From Novipirellula herctigrandis (GTDB taxonomy: Bacteria > Planctomycetota > Planctomycetia > Pirellulales > Pirellulaceae), in contig SJPJ01000001.1 of NCBI GenBank assembly GCA_007859835.1, positions 8,446,464-8,510,463 of the forward strand: a stretch of DNA of 64,000 nt. Direction: 5' to 3'. The notes under the pieces were generated by a model. That model made no database searches and was not told where the DNA came from. It saw nothing but the letters and a program-made list of their open reading frames with translations. The position numbers and the translations under genes were made by a program. This document shows, piece by piece, positions 25,683-34,911 of this stretch (the first letter of the stretch is position 1; each line of letters begins with the position of its first letter).

Positions 25683-26604
25683 TCATTTGGCAAGCCTCAC
25701 GTAATCGAGACCGAACAGATTAGCACCTGTTCGGTGACCACCTTTCGACATTGCGTTGTGGCCCACAATGGTCGCTTTGAGCCGGTGTAAGCCTTTTGTC
25801 AAAGTCAATTTTCCCAAGGAAATCTCACCGCTCGTCGTGACTTCTGTATCATACAGGTCGACCCGCTTGTCCACGGATTCTCCATCGACTGCGAATTCGA
25901 AAATCCCATATTCGATGGCTTTCGTGAACACGGCAAGTAAATCGTATTTGTCATCTGCCGGGACAGAGAATTCAATCTCAATCGACTCGCCCATTTTCCC
26001 TTGGGTCCAAATCAGTTGGGCATCGCGGCTCCACAAGCCATCCCGATACGTGGACATATCTTGCACCCAATGCCTGCCCGAACCGACACTGAGTACATTC
26101 CCCACCCCTCTCCCACGACGACCTTGCATGACTTTGCAAAGGAGATAGGAACGAATTCGTTACGTCCCCGTGAAAGTGTCATCGCGAGGCCTGGGAAATC
26201 CTTCTCGATATCGTCAAATTTGCTGCAAAGGGCTTGTCAATGATGGGCGTCTCGCTGCCGTCAAGGAAGATTTTGACGTGTCCCCGGTCGGCCCTGGCGG
26301 ACCAAATTCGCCACAGTACGCCAGGACCTTCTAAGTCGACCATCACCTGCTGTTTTCCATCGTGGCGAATACTGCCACCGCCGTCGTTGTTGGCGCCCCC
26401 ATTTTGGTATCGATCGGCCTTCGGATCATACGACATGCTACGGTCGTGACTCGTCGAAGCGAAGGTCTTCTCGCCGGGGACAACCGGCGTAGCAAGCCTC
26501 TCCAGGTCGGTCAATCGTCCCACACGGTCCGCGTACGTCACATGCTCTGCGGCCGAAACTGTGCCCGCTATCGATGATGAAAAAACGGCGAGCACCCGCG
26601 AATA
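25683..26604 (-). pseudogene. GH172 (DUF2961) hydrolase, broken by frameshift and internal deletion
   Basis: The N-terminus is intact: a signal peptide from the ATG at 26604 (MYSRVLAVFSSSIAGTVSAA), then YADRVGRLTDLERLATPVVP, GGGSIRHDGKQQVMVDLEGP and GVLWRIWSARADRGHVKIFL, all typical of the DUF2961/GH172 start. Near 26218 the frame changes and the homology continues as FDDIEKDFPGLAMTLSRGRN, EFVPISFAKSCKVVVGEGWG. Between about 26060 and 26125 the sequence jumps, in a third frame, to the C-terminal part (RHWVQDMSTYRDGLWSRDAQ ... TGANLFGLDYVRLAK) ending at 25683. About 250-300 central codons expected for the family are missing. GH172 includes difructose-anhydride- and arabinofuranoside-active enzymes. 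The gene is not functional as read. Confidence 0.85.
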
Positions 26605-26885
26605 CATGAAGGTTTGGCAAATGGACCTAACAGTATTGGGTTTCAAGTGGGGGGCTCGTTCTCTCACTTTTTTGGATGTACTTCCCGCACAATCTAGCCT
26701 TATTGACAGATTCGGGACATCCTTGCCAAGCACCATGAAAAGCGGGTGAAGGTGCGCGTGTCGGAAACAAAAGTAGACTCAGCGATCGCTTTTCGACTAT
26801 CCTAGTTGCTTCAACTTCGTACCAAGGCACGATTTTGATCCGAACTTTCCCACCTCACTTCCCGCCTCCGTAAGGATTCTCTCTG

Positions 26886-28256
26886 ATGCTCAAAAATCGC
26901 CAAACAAACCGCCGTCGATTTCTCCAAGGAATGGCCGCTGCTGGAACCGCAAGCGTTGTGCTTCGGTCACCCCATCAAGTTTTTGGCAAAGAGTCGCCCA
27001 ACGAACGACCGGTATTCGCAACGATCGGACTGCGTAACCAAGGTTGGGCGATCACCAGCAAGTCGTTAAAGTTTGCCGATTTCGCAGCCTTGGCTGATGT
27101 CGATGCTAACGTGCTAGGAGCAAACGTCGAAAAAGTAGGCCAAAGACAAAGCAAGAAACCCGACGCCTACAACGACTATCGCAAGGTCCTTGATCGCAAC
27201 GATATCGACGCAGTCATGATCGCCACCCCTGACCACTGGCACACCAAGATCGCCGTGGAAGCCATGTACGCGGGAAAGGATGTCTACTGTGAAAAACCCC
27301 TCACGTTGACGATCGATGAAGGCAAATTGATCGAGAGCGTTGTTAAGGAGACGGGCCGCGTTTTCCAAGTTGGCACCATGCAGAGGTCCGAATGTCAACA
27401 ACGATTCCTGCAAGCCATTGCGATGGTCAAGGATGGTCGAATCGGAACCGTCCGACGCGTCACTTGCGGTATTGGCGGCATGTCCGCCTCGCCCGCCATT
27501 CCCGTCGTTCCCATTCCAGATGAACTCGACTGGGATTTTTGGCTTGGACCAGCCGCGAATACCCCTTATCGAGCCCTACCCCAAATGCGAGAAGGTTACG
27601 GCGGAGGCGTGCCCCTGTATAGCAACGCGCACTATTCCTTCCGTAACTGGCATGAGTATTCGGGCGGTAAGCTGACTGATTGGGGCGCCCACCATGTGGA
27701 CATTGCTTGTTGGGCAATTGGTGCCACGGATACAGGGCCTAGCAAAGTCACGCCGATCGAATACACGTTGCCGGTCGACTACAAGGATGGTCATCCCGTC
27801 GTGAATGATCGGTACAACACGGCCACGAGCTTCAAAATCCGCGTCGACATGCCAAACGATGTCGAAATGACGATCAATAGCACCGGCGACAACGGAATCC
27901 TTTTCGAAGGCACGAAAGGTCGCTTCTTTGTCAACCGCGGTAAAATTGCTGGAAAACCGGTCGAGGATCTCACGGACAGTCCGTTGCCTGAAGCAGCGAT
28001 CGAGGATGTCTATGGTGGCAAAGTAAGCGAAAATCATACCGCCAACTTTATCGAAGCGATGAGGTCTCGAACGCAGCCGATTTCGGATGTTTGGTCACAC
28101 AATCGTATGCTCGAAATTTGTCACCTCTCCAACATCGCAATGCGTCTGGGCCGAGAACTCAATTGGGACCCAGCCAAACGTGAAATCATCAGCGATGCAA
28201 AAGCGAATTCTTTTCTAGCTCGCGAACCCCGAAAGGGTTTTGAGATCAACATGTAG
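26886..28256 (+). CDS. Tat-exported Gfo/Idh/MocA family oxidoreductase
   Basis: A 456-residue NAD(P)-dependent sugar oxidoreductase. It starts with a twin-arginine signal (NRRRFLQGMAAAGTASVVL), so it is exported folded with its cofactor. The Rossmann part includes FADFAALADVDANVLGANVE and DAVMIATPDHWHTKIAVEAM. The family signature VYCEKPLTLTIDEG carries the catalytic-region Lys. Residues GKLTDWGAHHVDIACWAIG supply the second conserved His/Asp region. Length fits the planctomycete Tat-type group. It is divergent from the broken GH172 gene and stands alone. The substrate is probably a sugar or its oxidised form in the periplasm; sequence does not say which. Some members are glycosidases that use NAD in catalysis (GH109), which is a possible alternative. 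Confidence 0.92.
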   Translation: MLKNRQTNRRRFLQGMAAAGTASVVLRSPHQVFGKESPNERPVFATIGLRNQGWAITSKSLKFADFAALADVDANVLGANVEKVGQRQSKKPDAYNDYRKVLDRNDIDAVMIATPDHWHTKIAVEAMYAGKDVYCEKPLTLTIDEGKLIESVVKETGRVFQVGTMQRSECQQRFLQAIAMVKDGRIGTVRRVTCGIGGMSASPAIPVVPIPDELDWDFWLGPAANTPYRALPQMREGYGGGVPLYSNAHYSFRNWHEYSGGKLTDWGAHHVDIACWAIGATDTGPSKVTPIEYTLPVDYKDGHPVVNDRYNTATSFKIRVDMPNDVEMTINSTGDNGILFEGTKGRFFVNRGKIAGKPVEDLTDSPLPEAAIEDVYGGKVSENHTANFIEAMRSRTQPISDVWSHNRMLEICHLSNIAMRLGRELNWDPAKREIISDAKANSFLAREPRKGFEINM

Positions 28257-28457
28257 CGTCGCATCGTTTTGGCCCAGTCGAATTGGCGCGATACTGTGGC
28301 TGCGTCGTGGAGTGGAACGGTACAGGTTGGCAACGATTAACAATATTGCCAACTTGTGCCCGTTTACTCGATGGATGCGTCGCATTGGGCTACTCATTCT
28401 GTACGGATGTGGGAAAATTCCGGACCCTAGCTCCGGATCAACCGGTTGTTTCAAAAA

Positions 28458-28478
28458 CACGAACGGATCTCGTTCGTG
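28458..28478. repeat. Perfect inverted repeat upstream of promoter
   Basis: CACGAACG (28458-28465) and CGTTCGTG (28471-28478) form an eight-pair stem with a five-base loop. It lies about 15 bases upstream of the candidate -35 box. It could be an operator, or a terminator for the upstream oxidoreductase gene, though the following bases are only moderately T-rich. Confidence 0.5.
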
Positions 28479-28492
28479 GTGAATCTTTCTGC

Positions 28493-28520
28493 TTGAATTT
28501 TGCTTTGAGACGTATATAAA
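28493..28520 (+). promoter_or_regulatory. Candidate sigma-70-type promoter
   Basis: TTGAAT at 28493-28498 and TATAAA at 28515-28520 are 16 bases apart, about 210 bases before the GTG start of the FAD protein. A match by eye only. Planctomycete promoters are poorly defined, so confidence is low. Confidence 0.35.
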
Positions 28521-28727
28521 TAAGTGTGCTAAAAAAGTAGTTGCAAGTTTTTGCTTTGCTACCGCGCCGCTCATTTATGCATCGACAATCGCTCGTCATT
28601 TCCAGCCATTAAACTTGGTTTGGCTTGCTTGCTGGTTATTCGCGTTGCGTCTGTGCTCGGAACTGCAAATCAATTTGCGAACGTCCAGCGAAAAGCACCG
28701 TTGTCTTTCACGAAAGGACCATTTCAA

Positions 28728-31700
28728 GTGTTCCTTCGCACCAAATGCGGACGACGAAGTCGCTTCGAGACTCTCGAGGCGCGGTGCCTCCTTAGCGCAA
28801 ATCCCCCCGTCGTCTTCTCTGACGAATTCGTGCTTAGCTATGGTGGTGAACCACAGGATGTCCATGGCGAATGGCTCGTGTCCGAGGACGCCAAATCACT
28901 GAACCTATCCGGAAACGTTTGGAAAGCGATTCCTCTGACCTACAACATCACTCCTGACACGGTCCTCGAGTTTGATTTCCAAGGCAACTCACAAGGCGAT
29001 CTTCACGGCGTCGGGGTCGATACGGATCTCGAACTTGATCGTACCGATCATTGGTTTGCCTTGTATGGAACCCAAGCAAACTTCGGTAATCGTGACTTCA
29101 AAAACTACAGCGGCGAGGGCACGCAGCGGTTCGTGATTCCAATCGGTCAGTACGTTCAGGGATTTCAGCACTACCTGACGTTCGGCAATGATCACGACGT
29201 CGGGGACCCAACGGCTGAGAGTCTGTTTTCGAATGTCCGCGTCTATGAACGCGGAATTCCGCTGGGGGACTATCCGGTTTTTCCCTATGGCTCGGCCAAA
29301 CAAGACGTCAACGGCGACTACACTATCGATGACACTTCGCGGTCCATCCACATGATTGGTAACACGTGGAAAGCGATTCCATACAATTACATTGTCACCC
29401 CTGAAACGGTCATCGAGTTTGACTTCGCAGCGCCAACCGAAGGCGATCTTCACGGCATCGGGATTGATACGGATCTTCAGCTCAGTCGCACCGACCACTG
29501 GTTCACGCTGTTTGGAACGCAAGCGAACTTTGGCAATCGCGACTTCAACCTCTACGGCGGCGAGGGCTCACAAAACATTGTTGTTCCGATCGGTGAGTAC
29601 TATCAAGGTCAAATGAACTACCTGACGTTTGGCAATGACCACGATGTCACCGAGCCAAACGCGGAAAGCGTCTTTTCCAACATTCGCGTGTACGAGAGGG
29701 GCCTCAACTTTGATCACCACGACGTCCTCCCTTACGGAATCCCAAACCAAGACATTAGCGGCGACTACGCCATCTTCGACGAATCGCGTTCCATCGAATT
29801 ATCAGGGAACACATGGAAGGCGATTCCGCACGACTACGTTGTCACCCGTGACACCGTGATTGAGTTTGACTTTGACGCCCCCACCGAAGGCGAACTGCAA
29901 GGCATCGGCATCGATACCGATCTTCAGCTCAGCAACACCGACCTTTGGTTCAAACTCGCGGGGACCCAAAAAATCTTTGGCAACCGAGACTTCGAGCATC
30001 ATGGGGGAAACGGATCGGAGCATTTTGTCATCCCGATTGGGGAATATTTCGAAGGCCCCATCGCCTATCTGACGTTTGGAAATGACCACGATGTCATTTC
30101 ACCTACCGCCATCAGCCGGTTCAGCAATCTTAAAGTCTACGAGCTAACCGATACTCATCGTCAGCGACAATTCGGATACGACATCGTCATCTACGGTGGA
30201 ACGCCGGCCGGAGTCGTCGCTGCCGTGCAAGCCGCGCGGCTCGGTAGATCGGTTGTTCTAGTCGCGCCGAGCGGCCACGTCGGTGGCATGACTAGCAGTG
30301 GCCTAGGCGCGGTCGACACAGGAAAACGAGAGACGATCGGCGGAATCGCGCGAGAGTTCTTTCAACGGGTAAAGACATACTACGATGATCCGGCGAGCTG
30401 GGTTTTCGAACAGTTCGAGGACTATGAACATTATACCGCCGAAGACGACGTGATGTGGAAATTGGAGCCGCACATTGCCGCGCAAGTCTTTGACGACATG
30501 CTCGACGAACATTTTGTCCCCACGATCTTCAAGGAATGCCTGGAACGCGGCTCGGGCGTTACGATTGCCAATGGTGGAATTCGCTCAATCACGATGGAAT
30601 CGGGACAAACCTTTAGCGGGCACGCGTTCATTGACGCAACGTACGAGGGCGACCTTATGGCGAGCGCCGGGACTTCTTACACCGTTGGCCGAGAAGGCGT
30701 TGAGGTCTATGGCGAATCGCTCGCCGGTGCCCAGGTGCGCGCCGTGCCAAGTTCCGTTCAATCCACATTTCCCGTTGATCCCTTTGTCACACCAGGTGAC
30801 TCAGCAAGCGGATTGTTGCCTGGAGTTCATTTGTCTTCCGTCCCAACCGAAGGCCAAGGCGATCACCGTATCCAGGCATACAATTTCCGTCTCACATTGA
30901 CCGACAACCCTGAAAATGCTGTGCCCGTGGTCAAGCCAGCGAACTACGATGAAACCCTCTACGAACTCCTTTTCCGATACTACGAGGCCGGTAACACGGA
31001 GATCCCAATCTCGTTCCACCCGCTGCCCAATGGCAAAACCGACAGCAACAGTTTCTCAGTCTTCTCGACTGATTTTGTCGGCAGAAACAATGACTATCCG
31101 GAGGCAAATTACCAACAGCGGGAACAGATTGTTCAAGCCCACTTGGACTATCAACAAGGGTTGTTGTGGACACTAACGCATCATCCCCGGATACCACAAA
31201 GCATCCGTGACGAGATGGCCAAATGGGGGCTCGCGGCGGACGAGTTCTCCGACAACAACTATTGGCCGTACCAGCTCTATGTTCGCGAGGCACGCCGAAT
31301 GACGAGCGACTACGTGATGACCCAGTTCGATATCGGTCGGGTCCGGGTGGCGTCGGATTCCATTGGCCTTGGCTCCTATCCAGCCGACTCACACGTGACG
31401 CAACGATTCGTTGACCAAAACGGGAACGTTCAAAGCGAGGGCGGTTTCTACATGCCACTTGGCGGAGCTTTCGCCATTAGTTACCGCTCTATCATCCCAT
31501 CCGACGACGAAGCCAACAATCTTCTTGTACCAGTAGCGATCTCCGCGTCGCATGTCGCCTTTGGTGCCATTCGGATGGAACCGGTCTTCATGATCATGGG
31601 TCAATCAGCAGCGACGGCTGCTGTGCACGCAATTGACTCGAAAATCGCAGTCCAGGACATCGATTATCATTTGCTTCGCGCACAACTCATTGCCGACGGT

Positions 31701-32162
31701 CAACGTCTTGATATCCCATCAGATCTTCTTCCACGATCGGTTATTCTTTCATCCGATTTTGATGGCGTTACCATTGACGACACCCAAGCACAATTTGACG
31801 GAACCGCTCAATGGAGTGTCGGCAGTTGGCCGTTTGTCGACTACGGGTACCATCACGACCTAAATACAGACAAGGGTGATTGGGCAGCAACTTACAACGC
31901 CTCGCTTGAAACCGGTCAATACGAAGTTCGGCTCTATTTCCCAGCAACACGCAACCGTGCATCCAACGTTCCCGTCACGATTGTGCATGCCGACGGCACC
32001 ACGCAAGTCATCGTCAACCAACGCGTCACCACCAGTACAGGTTATGTAACATTGGGCGCGTTCGAATTCAATTCGGATTTGGCCGCCAGTGTGATCATCA
32101 GCAACTTCGGCACCGACGGCTATGTCATCGCGGACGCAGTCCAGTTCTTACTTGTATGCTGA
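28728..32162 (+). CDS. Secreted FAD-dependent oxidoreductase with three N-terminal repeats and golvesin-like end
   Basis: An 1144-residue exported protein. I start it at the GTG at 28728 (AAAGGA nine bases upstream), since the sequence then begins like planctomycete LEPR-XLL proteins: RSRFETLEARCLLSANPP at residues 11-27. The frame is open back to 28551. Three ~145-residue repeats follow (about 31-175, 176-320, 321-470), each with GNxWKAIPxxYxxTPxT, EFDF, GxDTDLxL, GTQxxFGNRDF and YLTFGNDHDV. The FAD domain starts near 482 with YDIVIYGGTPAGVVAAVQAA and SGHVGGMTSSGLGAVDTG. The last ~130 residues resemble the golvesin / xanthan-lyase module (GTDGYVIADAVQF). The repeats probably bind carbohydrate. 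Activity on a sugar is likely but unproven. Confidence 0.85.
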   Translation: MFLRTKCGRRSRFETLEARCLLSANPPVVFSDEFVLSYGGEPQDVHGEWLVSEDAKSLNLSGNVWKAIPLTYNITPDTVLEFDFQGNSQGDLHGVGVDTDLELDRTDHWFALYGTQANFGNRDFKNYSGEGTQRFVIPIGQYVQGFQHYLTFGNDHDVGDPTAESLFSNVRVYERGIPLGDYPVFPYGSAKQDVNGDYTIDDTSRSIHMIGNTWKAIPYNYIVTPETVIEFDFAAPTEGDLHGIGIDTDLQLSRTDHWFTLFGTQANFGNRDFNLYGGEGSQNIVVPIGEYYQGQMNYLTFGNDHDVTEPNAESVFSNIRVYERGLNFDHHDVLPYGIPNQDISGDYAIFDESRSIELSGNTWKAIPHDYVVTRDTVIEFDFDAPTEGELQGIGIDTDLQLSNTDLWFKLAGTQKIFGNRDFEHHGGNGSEHFVIPIGEYFEGPIAYLTFGNDHDVISPTAISRFSNLKVYELTDTHRQRQFGYDIVIYGGTPAGVVAAVQAARLGRSVVLVAPSGHVGGMTSSGLGAVDTGKRETIGGIAREFFQRVKTYYDDPASWVFEQFEDYEHYTAEDDVMWKLEPHIAAQVFDDMLDEHFVPTIFKECLERGSGVTIANGGIRSITMESGQTFSGHAFIDATYEGDLMASAGTSYTVGREGVEVYGESLAGAQVRAVPSSVQSTFPVDPFVTPGDSASGLLPGVHLSSVPTEGQGDHRIQAYNFRLTLTDNPENAVPVVKPANYDETLYELLFRYYEAGNTEIPISFHPLPNGKTDSNSFSVFSTDFVGRNNDYPEANYQQREQIVQAHLDYQQGLLWTLTHHPRIPQSIRDEMAKWGLAADEFSDNNYWPYQLYVREARRMTSDYVMTQFDIGRVRVASDSIGLGSYPADSHVTQRFVDQNGNVQSEGGFYMPLGGAFAISYRSIIPSDDEANNLLVPVAISASHVAFGAIRMEPVFMIMGQSAATAAVHAIDSKIAVQDIDYHLLRAQLIADGQRLDIPSDLLPRSVILSSDFDGVTIDDTQAQFDGTAQWSVGSWPFVDYGYHHDLNTDKGDWAATYNASLETGQYEVRLYFPATRNRASNVPVTIVHADGTTQVIVNQRVTTSTGYVTLGAFEFNSDLAASVIISNFGTDGYVIADAVQFLLVC
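28815..30150 (+). repeat. Three tandem coding repeats of about 435 bp
   Basis: Within the FAD protein, units at about 28815-29265, 29270-29700 and 29705-30150 encode near-parallel ~145-residue modules. Shared stretches include LTFGNDHDV (29180, 29620 and 30070 areas), GTQxxFGNRDF and WKAIP. Units 2 and 3 look closest to each other (PTEGxLxGIGIDTDLQLS). Confidence 0.85.
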
Positions 32163-32220
32163 GAACCCGCGACGGTGAAGCATTTCCAACGAGTGACGCG
32201 GCGGAACCAATCGAATGGGC

Positions 32221-33195
32221 TTAATAGACTCCGCGGATATGTTCGTGAACTTTTTCGTTGTAGAAACTAGCCATTTGCTGATGAATTTGGCTGCTCAGCT
32301 TCGGAAGATCCGAGACAACTGCGTTGCTCTTAACCTGAGACGGCCTTGACGCTCCGGTGATCATCGTGGTTACCGCATCGTGGTCCAAAATCCATCGCTG
32401 AGCAAACTGCGCCATCGTCAACCCCAGCGGTACCATCGGTTTGATCTGTGTTGCCAATTCAACAGCTAGCTCAAAGGGCAACCCGGCAAAGGTTTCACCA
32501 ACATTAAATGCATCGCCGTCGCGGTTGTAATTGCGGTGGTCATCCGCGGCAAATTGCGTATCAATCGTAAACTTACCGGACAGCACACCACTAGCAAGCG
32601 GCAAACGTACAATGATGCCGACGCCTTGCGCCGATGCTTTTTCAAACAAAGTGTGGATAGGTTTCTGGCGAAACAAATTGAAGATGATTTGCAGCGATGT
32701 CACATCAGCCTGCTTCAAAACCAACAATGCCGCTTCCATTGATTCAACGCTAGCGCCAAAATTCTTGATCAGTCCTTCTCGTTTGAAATTGCGAAGCCAA
32801 TCAAATATCTCACCATTGGACATCACCTCCGTAGGTATGCAATGCAGTTGAAGCAGATCAAGCGACTCGACACCGAGACGATCTATCGATTCACAAATAT
32901 GTTGCCTTATCAATGGAGCGGTGTAGGGCCCCGGATAGTTCTGGCGTCCTACCTTGGTCGCGATGAACAACTCTTCGCTGCGCCGACGAATAAACTGCCC
33001 GATCATTCGCTCGGAGCGACCCGCACCGTAAACGTCTGCGGTATCGAGAAAGCGAATACCACAGTCGATTGCCGATTCGAGAATTTCCAAGGCATCCTTG
33101 TCACTGACCGTTCCCCAATCGGCACCAAGTTGCCAACATCCGAGCCCAATTTCCGACACAGATCGCTCGCTATTGCCGAGAACTCGTGTCTTCAC
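32221..33195 (-). CDS. Aldo/keto reductase
   Basis: A 324-residue cytoplasmic aldo/keto reductase. The catalytic tetrad is readable: Asp51 and Tyr56 in RFLDTADVYG, Lys81 in LFIATKVG, and His118 in LLQLHCIP. The cofactor end is GASRPSQVKSN. It resembles the subgroup that includes L-fucose-related and general stress-protein-69-type reductases, but the substrate is not evident. It is the last gene of the minus-strand sulfatase/fucosidase series, 161 bases after the sulfatase at 33357-34874. This position supports, but does not prove, a role in handling released sugars. It is a distant relative of the reductase at 547. Confidence 0.9.
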   Translation of the reverse strand: MKTRVLGNSERSVSEIGLGCWQLGADWGTVSDKDALEILESAIDCGIRFLDTADVYGAGRSERMIGQFIRRRSEELFIATKVGRQNYPGPYTAPLIRQHICESIDRLGVESLDLLQLHCIPTEVMSNGEIFDWLRNFKREGLIKNFGASVESMEAALLVLKQADVTSLQIIFNLFRQKPIHTLFEKASAQGVGIIVRLPLASGVLSGKFTIDTQFAADDHRNYNRDGDAFNVGETFAGLPFELAVELATQIKPMVPLGLTMAQFAQRWILDHDAVTTMITGASRPSQVKSNAVVSDLPKLSSQIHQQMASFYNEKVHEHIRGVY

Positions 33196-33356
33196 AATTT
33201 ATTCCTTTGGTGTGAGTCAACTCTTCGAATCCTATACGCCTTGGCGGAACTACACGCGGTTAGCGAAAGGCCCACGATGATCCAAAAATGCTCGATCAAG
33301 TTTTAACCCAAAGGCGAAGCAAGCCGCAATAATGAGTAGGCAAGTTTTGACATACG

Positions 33357-34874
33357 TCAATTTTTGGACTTTGAAACTTCGCGACTATCCGCAAAGTCAT
33401 CGGGCTGATTCCACAAGCGATAGGGATCATCAAGACGTCGCTGTTCGGCTAGCAGCAACGCTTCCAACTCCGCTAGTTTCCCGGCGTACCGAGGGTCGTT
33501 TGCAAGATTGATTTGATTTGCGTTGGGTTTGTTTTTCGTCAGTGCAGCAACAGCCGAGTCGTGATGCTCTCGGAGCAGTTCATCTGGGTTTTCGGCAAGA
33601 TTGAACAATTGGGTTTGGCGGACCGTGCCGTCGAGCACGTCATACTTGATTAGTTTCCAGTCTCCCTTTTTCACACAGCGCATCCCTGGCTTTGTACCGC
33701 CGCAGTACGCACCATAGAGCACCTCGCGAACTTGCTCCTGTTCACCTTCGAGAACTGACTTGAAGCTAATACCCTCGGTGCATTCGGGAACATCGATCTC
33801 CGCAAGATCCAACAGTGTGCGAAGCGTATCAAGCAGATAAATATTCCCCTTCACTCGGACTCCTGCCTTCACTGTTGGTCCTTTCACAATGTACGGCACT
33901 CGCCAAGTATGCTCGTACAAATTCTGTTTGCCCTGAAGGCCATGGCGACCGATAGCAATGCCGTGATCAGCGGTGTAGATAATGTAGGTATTGTCTAACT
34001 CGCCCATCGCCTCAAGCTTCTGCAGGACTTGGCCGATTTGGATATCAATATTCTCAGAGCAGGCGTATTCACGGCCCAGTTCATTTCGAATGGTCGCCTC
34101 ATCACGATTTTTCCAGACGCCATTGACTCGTTCTTCGTCACGAAGACCGGGATGACCATGATGGAACGGATGCGCGGGAAGGTAATTGGTTTGCAGTTCC
34201 GGAGCTGGACGTTCAGGACTGAGTCGTGGCAGCGAGTTCTTGTCTGTGTGGTTCGTTGCGCCATATTTTCGCAACAACTCGGGTTTGCCGTCGCGTGTGT
34301 CGTGCGGATGGGAAAAGCCGAAATAGATCAAGAACGGATCGGCATCGCTCGTCTTTTCTCGCTCGTTGAGGTAGTTTAGCACTTCGGTAGCGTGCCACGC
34401 ACTCCCCGTCTCATCGGTGCCACCACGCCGAGTTGCGTCATGTCGCACGGTAAACTTTTTGTTGGCGTCCTCATAGCTGTTTCCCTTTTTGCAGGTACGC
34501 ATCGTGTCGTACCCCGCACGGTTGAAAACCGCTGCCATCGTAAAATCCGCCAAATCGGCGGGGCAATGTTCCTTTTGCTTTGGTAAGTGCCAAACCGTGC
34601 GGCCACTCATGATCATGTGGCGTGAAGGCGTACAGACCGCACCAGACCAAGAGCCCATGTGATGCGCCCCATCAAACACCATGCCCTGTGCCGCCAAACG
34701 ATCGATATTTGGCGTGTCCAGAGGCGATTTTGGATCATAAATTTTCAAATCAAACGGCGACTGGTCGTCAGCCAAAATGAACAAAAAATTCGGCCGCTTT
34801 TCTTCTGCATGCAGCGAAGCACCCAATACGATCATCGAGGCAAAACAAATCCACAGGTTCTTTATCACATTCAT
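33357..34874 (-). CDS. Sulfatase (S1 family)
   Basis: A 505-residue exported sulfatase. The start is the ATG at 34874, with GGAG eight bases upstream and a signal peptide (MNVIKNLWICFASMIVLGAS); the frame extends back to 34937 without signal character. Metal ligands are in FLFILADDQSP (D36, D37). The formylglycine motif is Cys81-Thr-Pro-Ser-Arg85 in GAVCTPSRHMIMSGR. The second metal site is in YIIYTADHGIAIGRHG, in which Asp-His replaces the usual Asp-Asn. This variant is common in heparan-N-sulfatase and iduronate-sulfatase-like groups. The gene lies 37 bases downstream of a GH29 fucosidase, so the two are probably co-transcribed and act on the same sulfated fucose polymer. Confidence 0.95.
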   Translation of the reverse strand: MNVIKNLWICFASMIVLGASLHAEEKRPNFLFILADDQSPFDLKIYDPKSPLDTPNIDRLAAQGMVFDGAHHMGSWSGAVCTPSRHMIMSGRTVWHLPKQKEHCPADLADFTMAAVFNRAGYDTMRTCKKGNSYEDANKKFTVRHDATRRGGTDETGSAWHATEVLNYLNEREKTSDADPFLIYFGFSHPHDTRDGKPELLRKYGATNHTDKNSLPRLSPERPAPELQTNYLPAHPFHHGHPGLRDEERVNGVWKNRDEATIRNELGREYACSENIDIQIGQVLQKLEAMGELDNTYIIYTADHGIAIGRHGLQGKQNLYEHTWRVPYIVKGPTVKAGVRVKGNIYLLDTLRTLLDLAEIDVPECTEGISFKSVLEGEQEQVREVLYGAYCGGTKPGMRCVKKGDWKLIKYDVLDGTVRQTQLFNLAENPDELLREHHDSAVAALTKNKPNANQINLANDPRYAGKLAELEALLLAEQRRLDDPYRLWNQPDDFADSREVSKSKN

Positions 34875-34911
34875 TGATGTCTCTCCGGTATTTTCTAACT
34901 TGTTTACTTTA

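Larger units (their letters stand above)
28257..28727. other. Intergenic before the triple-repeat FAD protein
   Basis: A 471-base gap holding a perfect inverted repeat (28458-28478) and a candidate promoter (28493-28520), both listed separately. The open frame of the next gene extends back into this gap, but without a signal peptide or start context. Confidence 0.45.

Noticed and set aside
30931..31458. Minus-strand frame of 175 codons inside the FAD protein gene
   Set aside because: It is antisense to a gene with clear domain content; codon periodicity explains the open frame.
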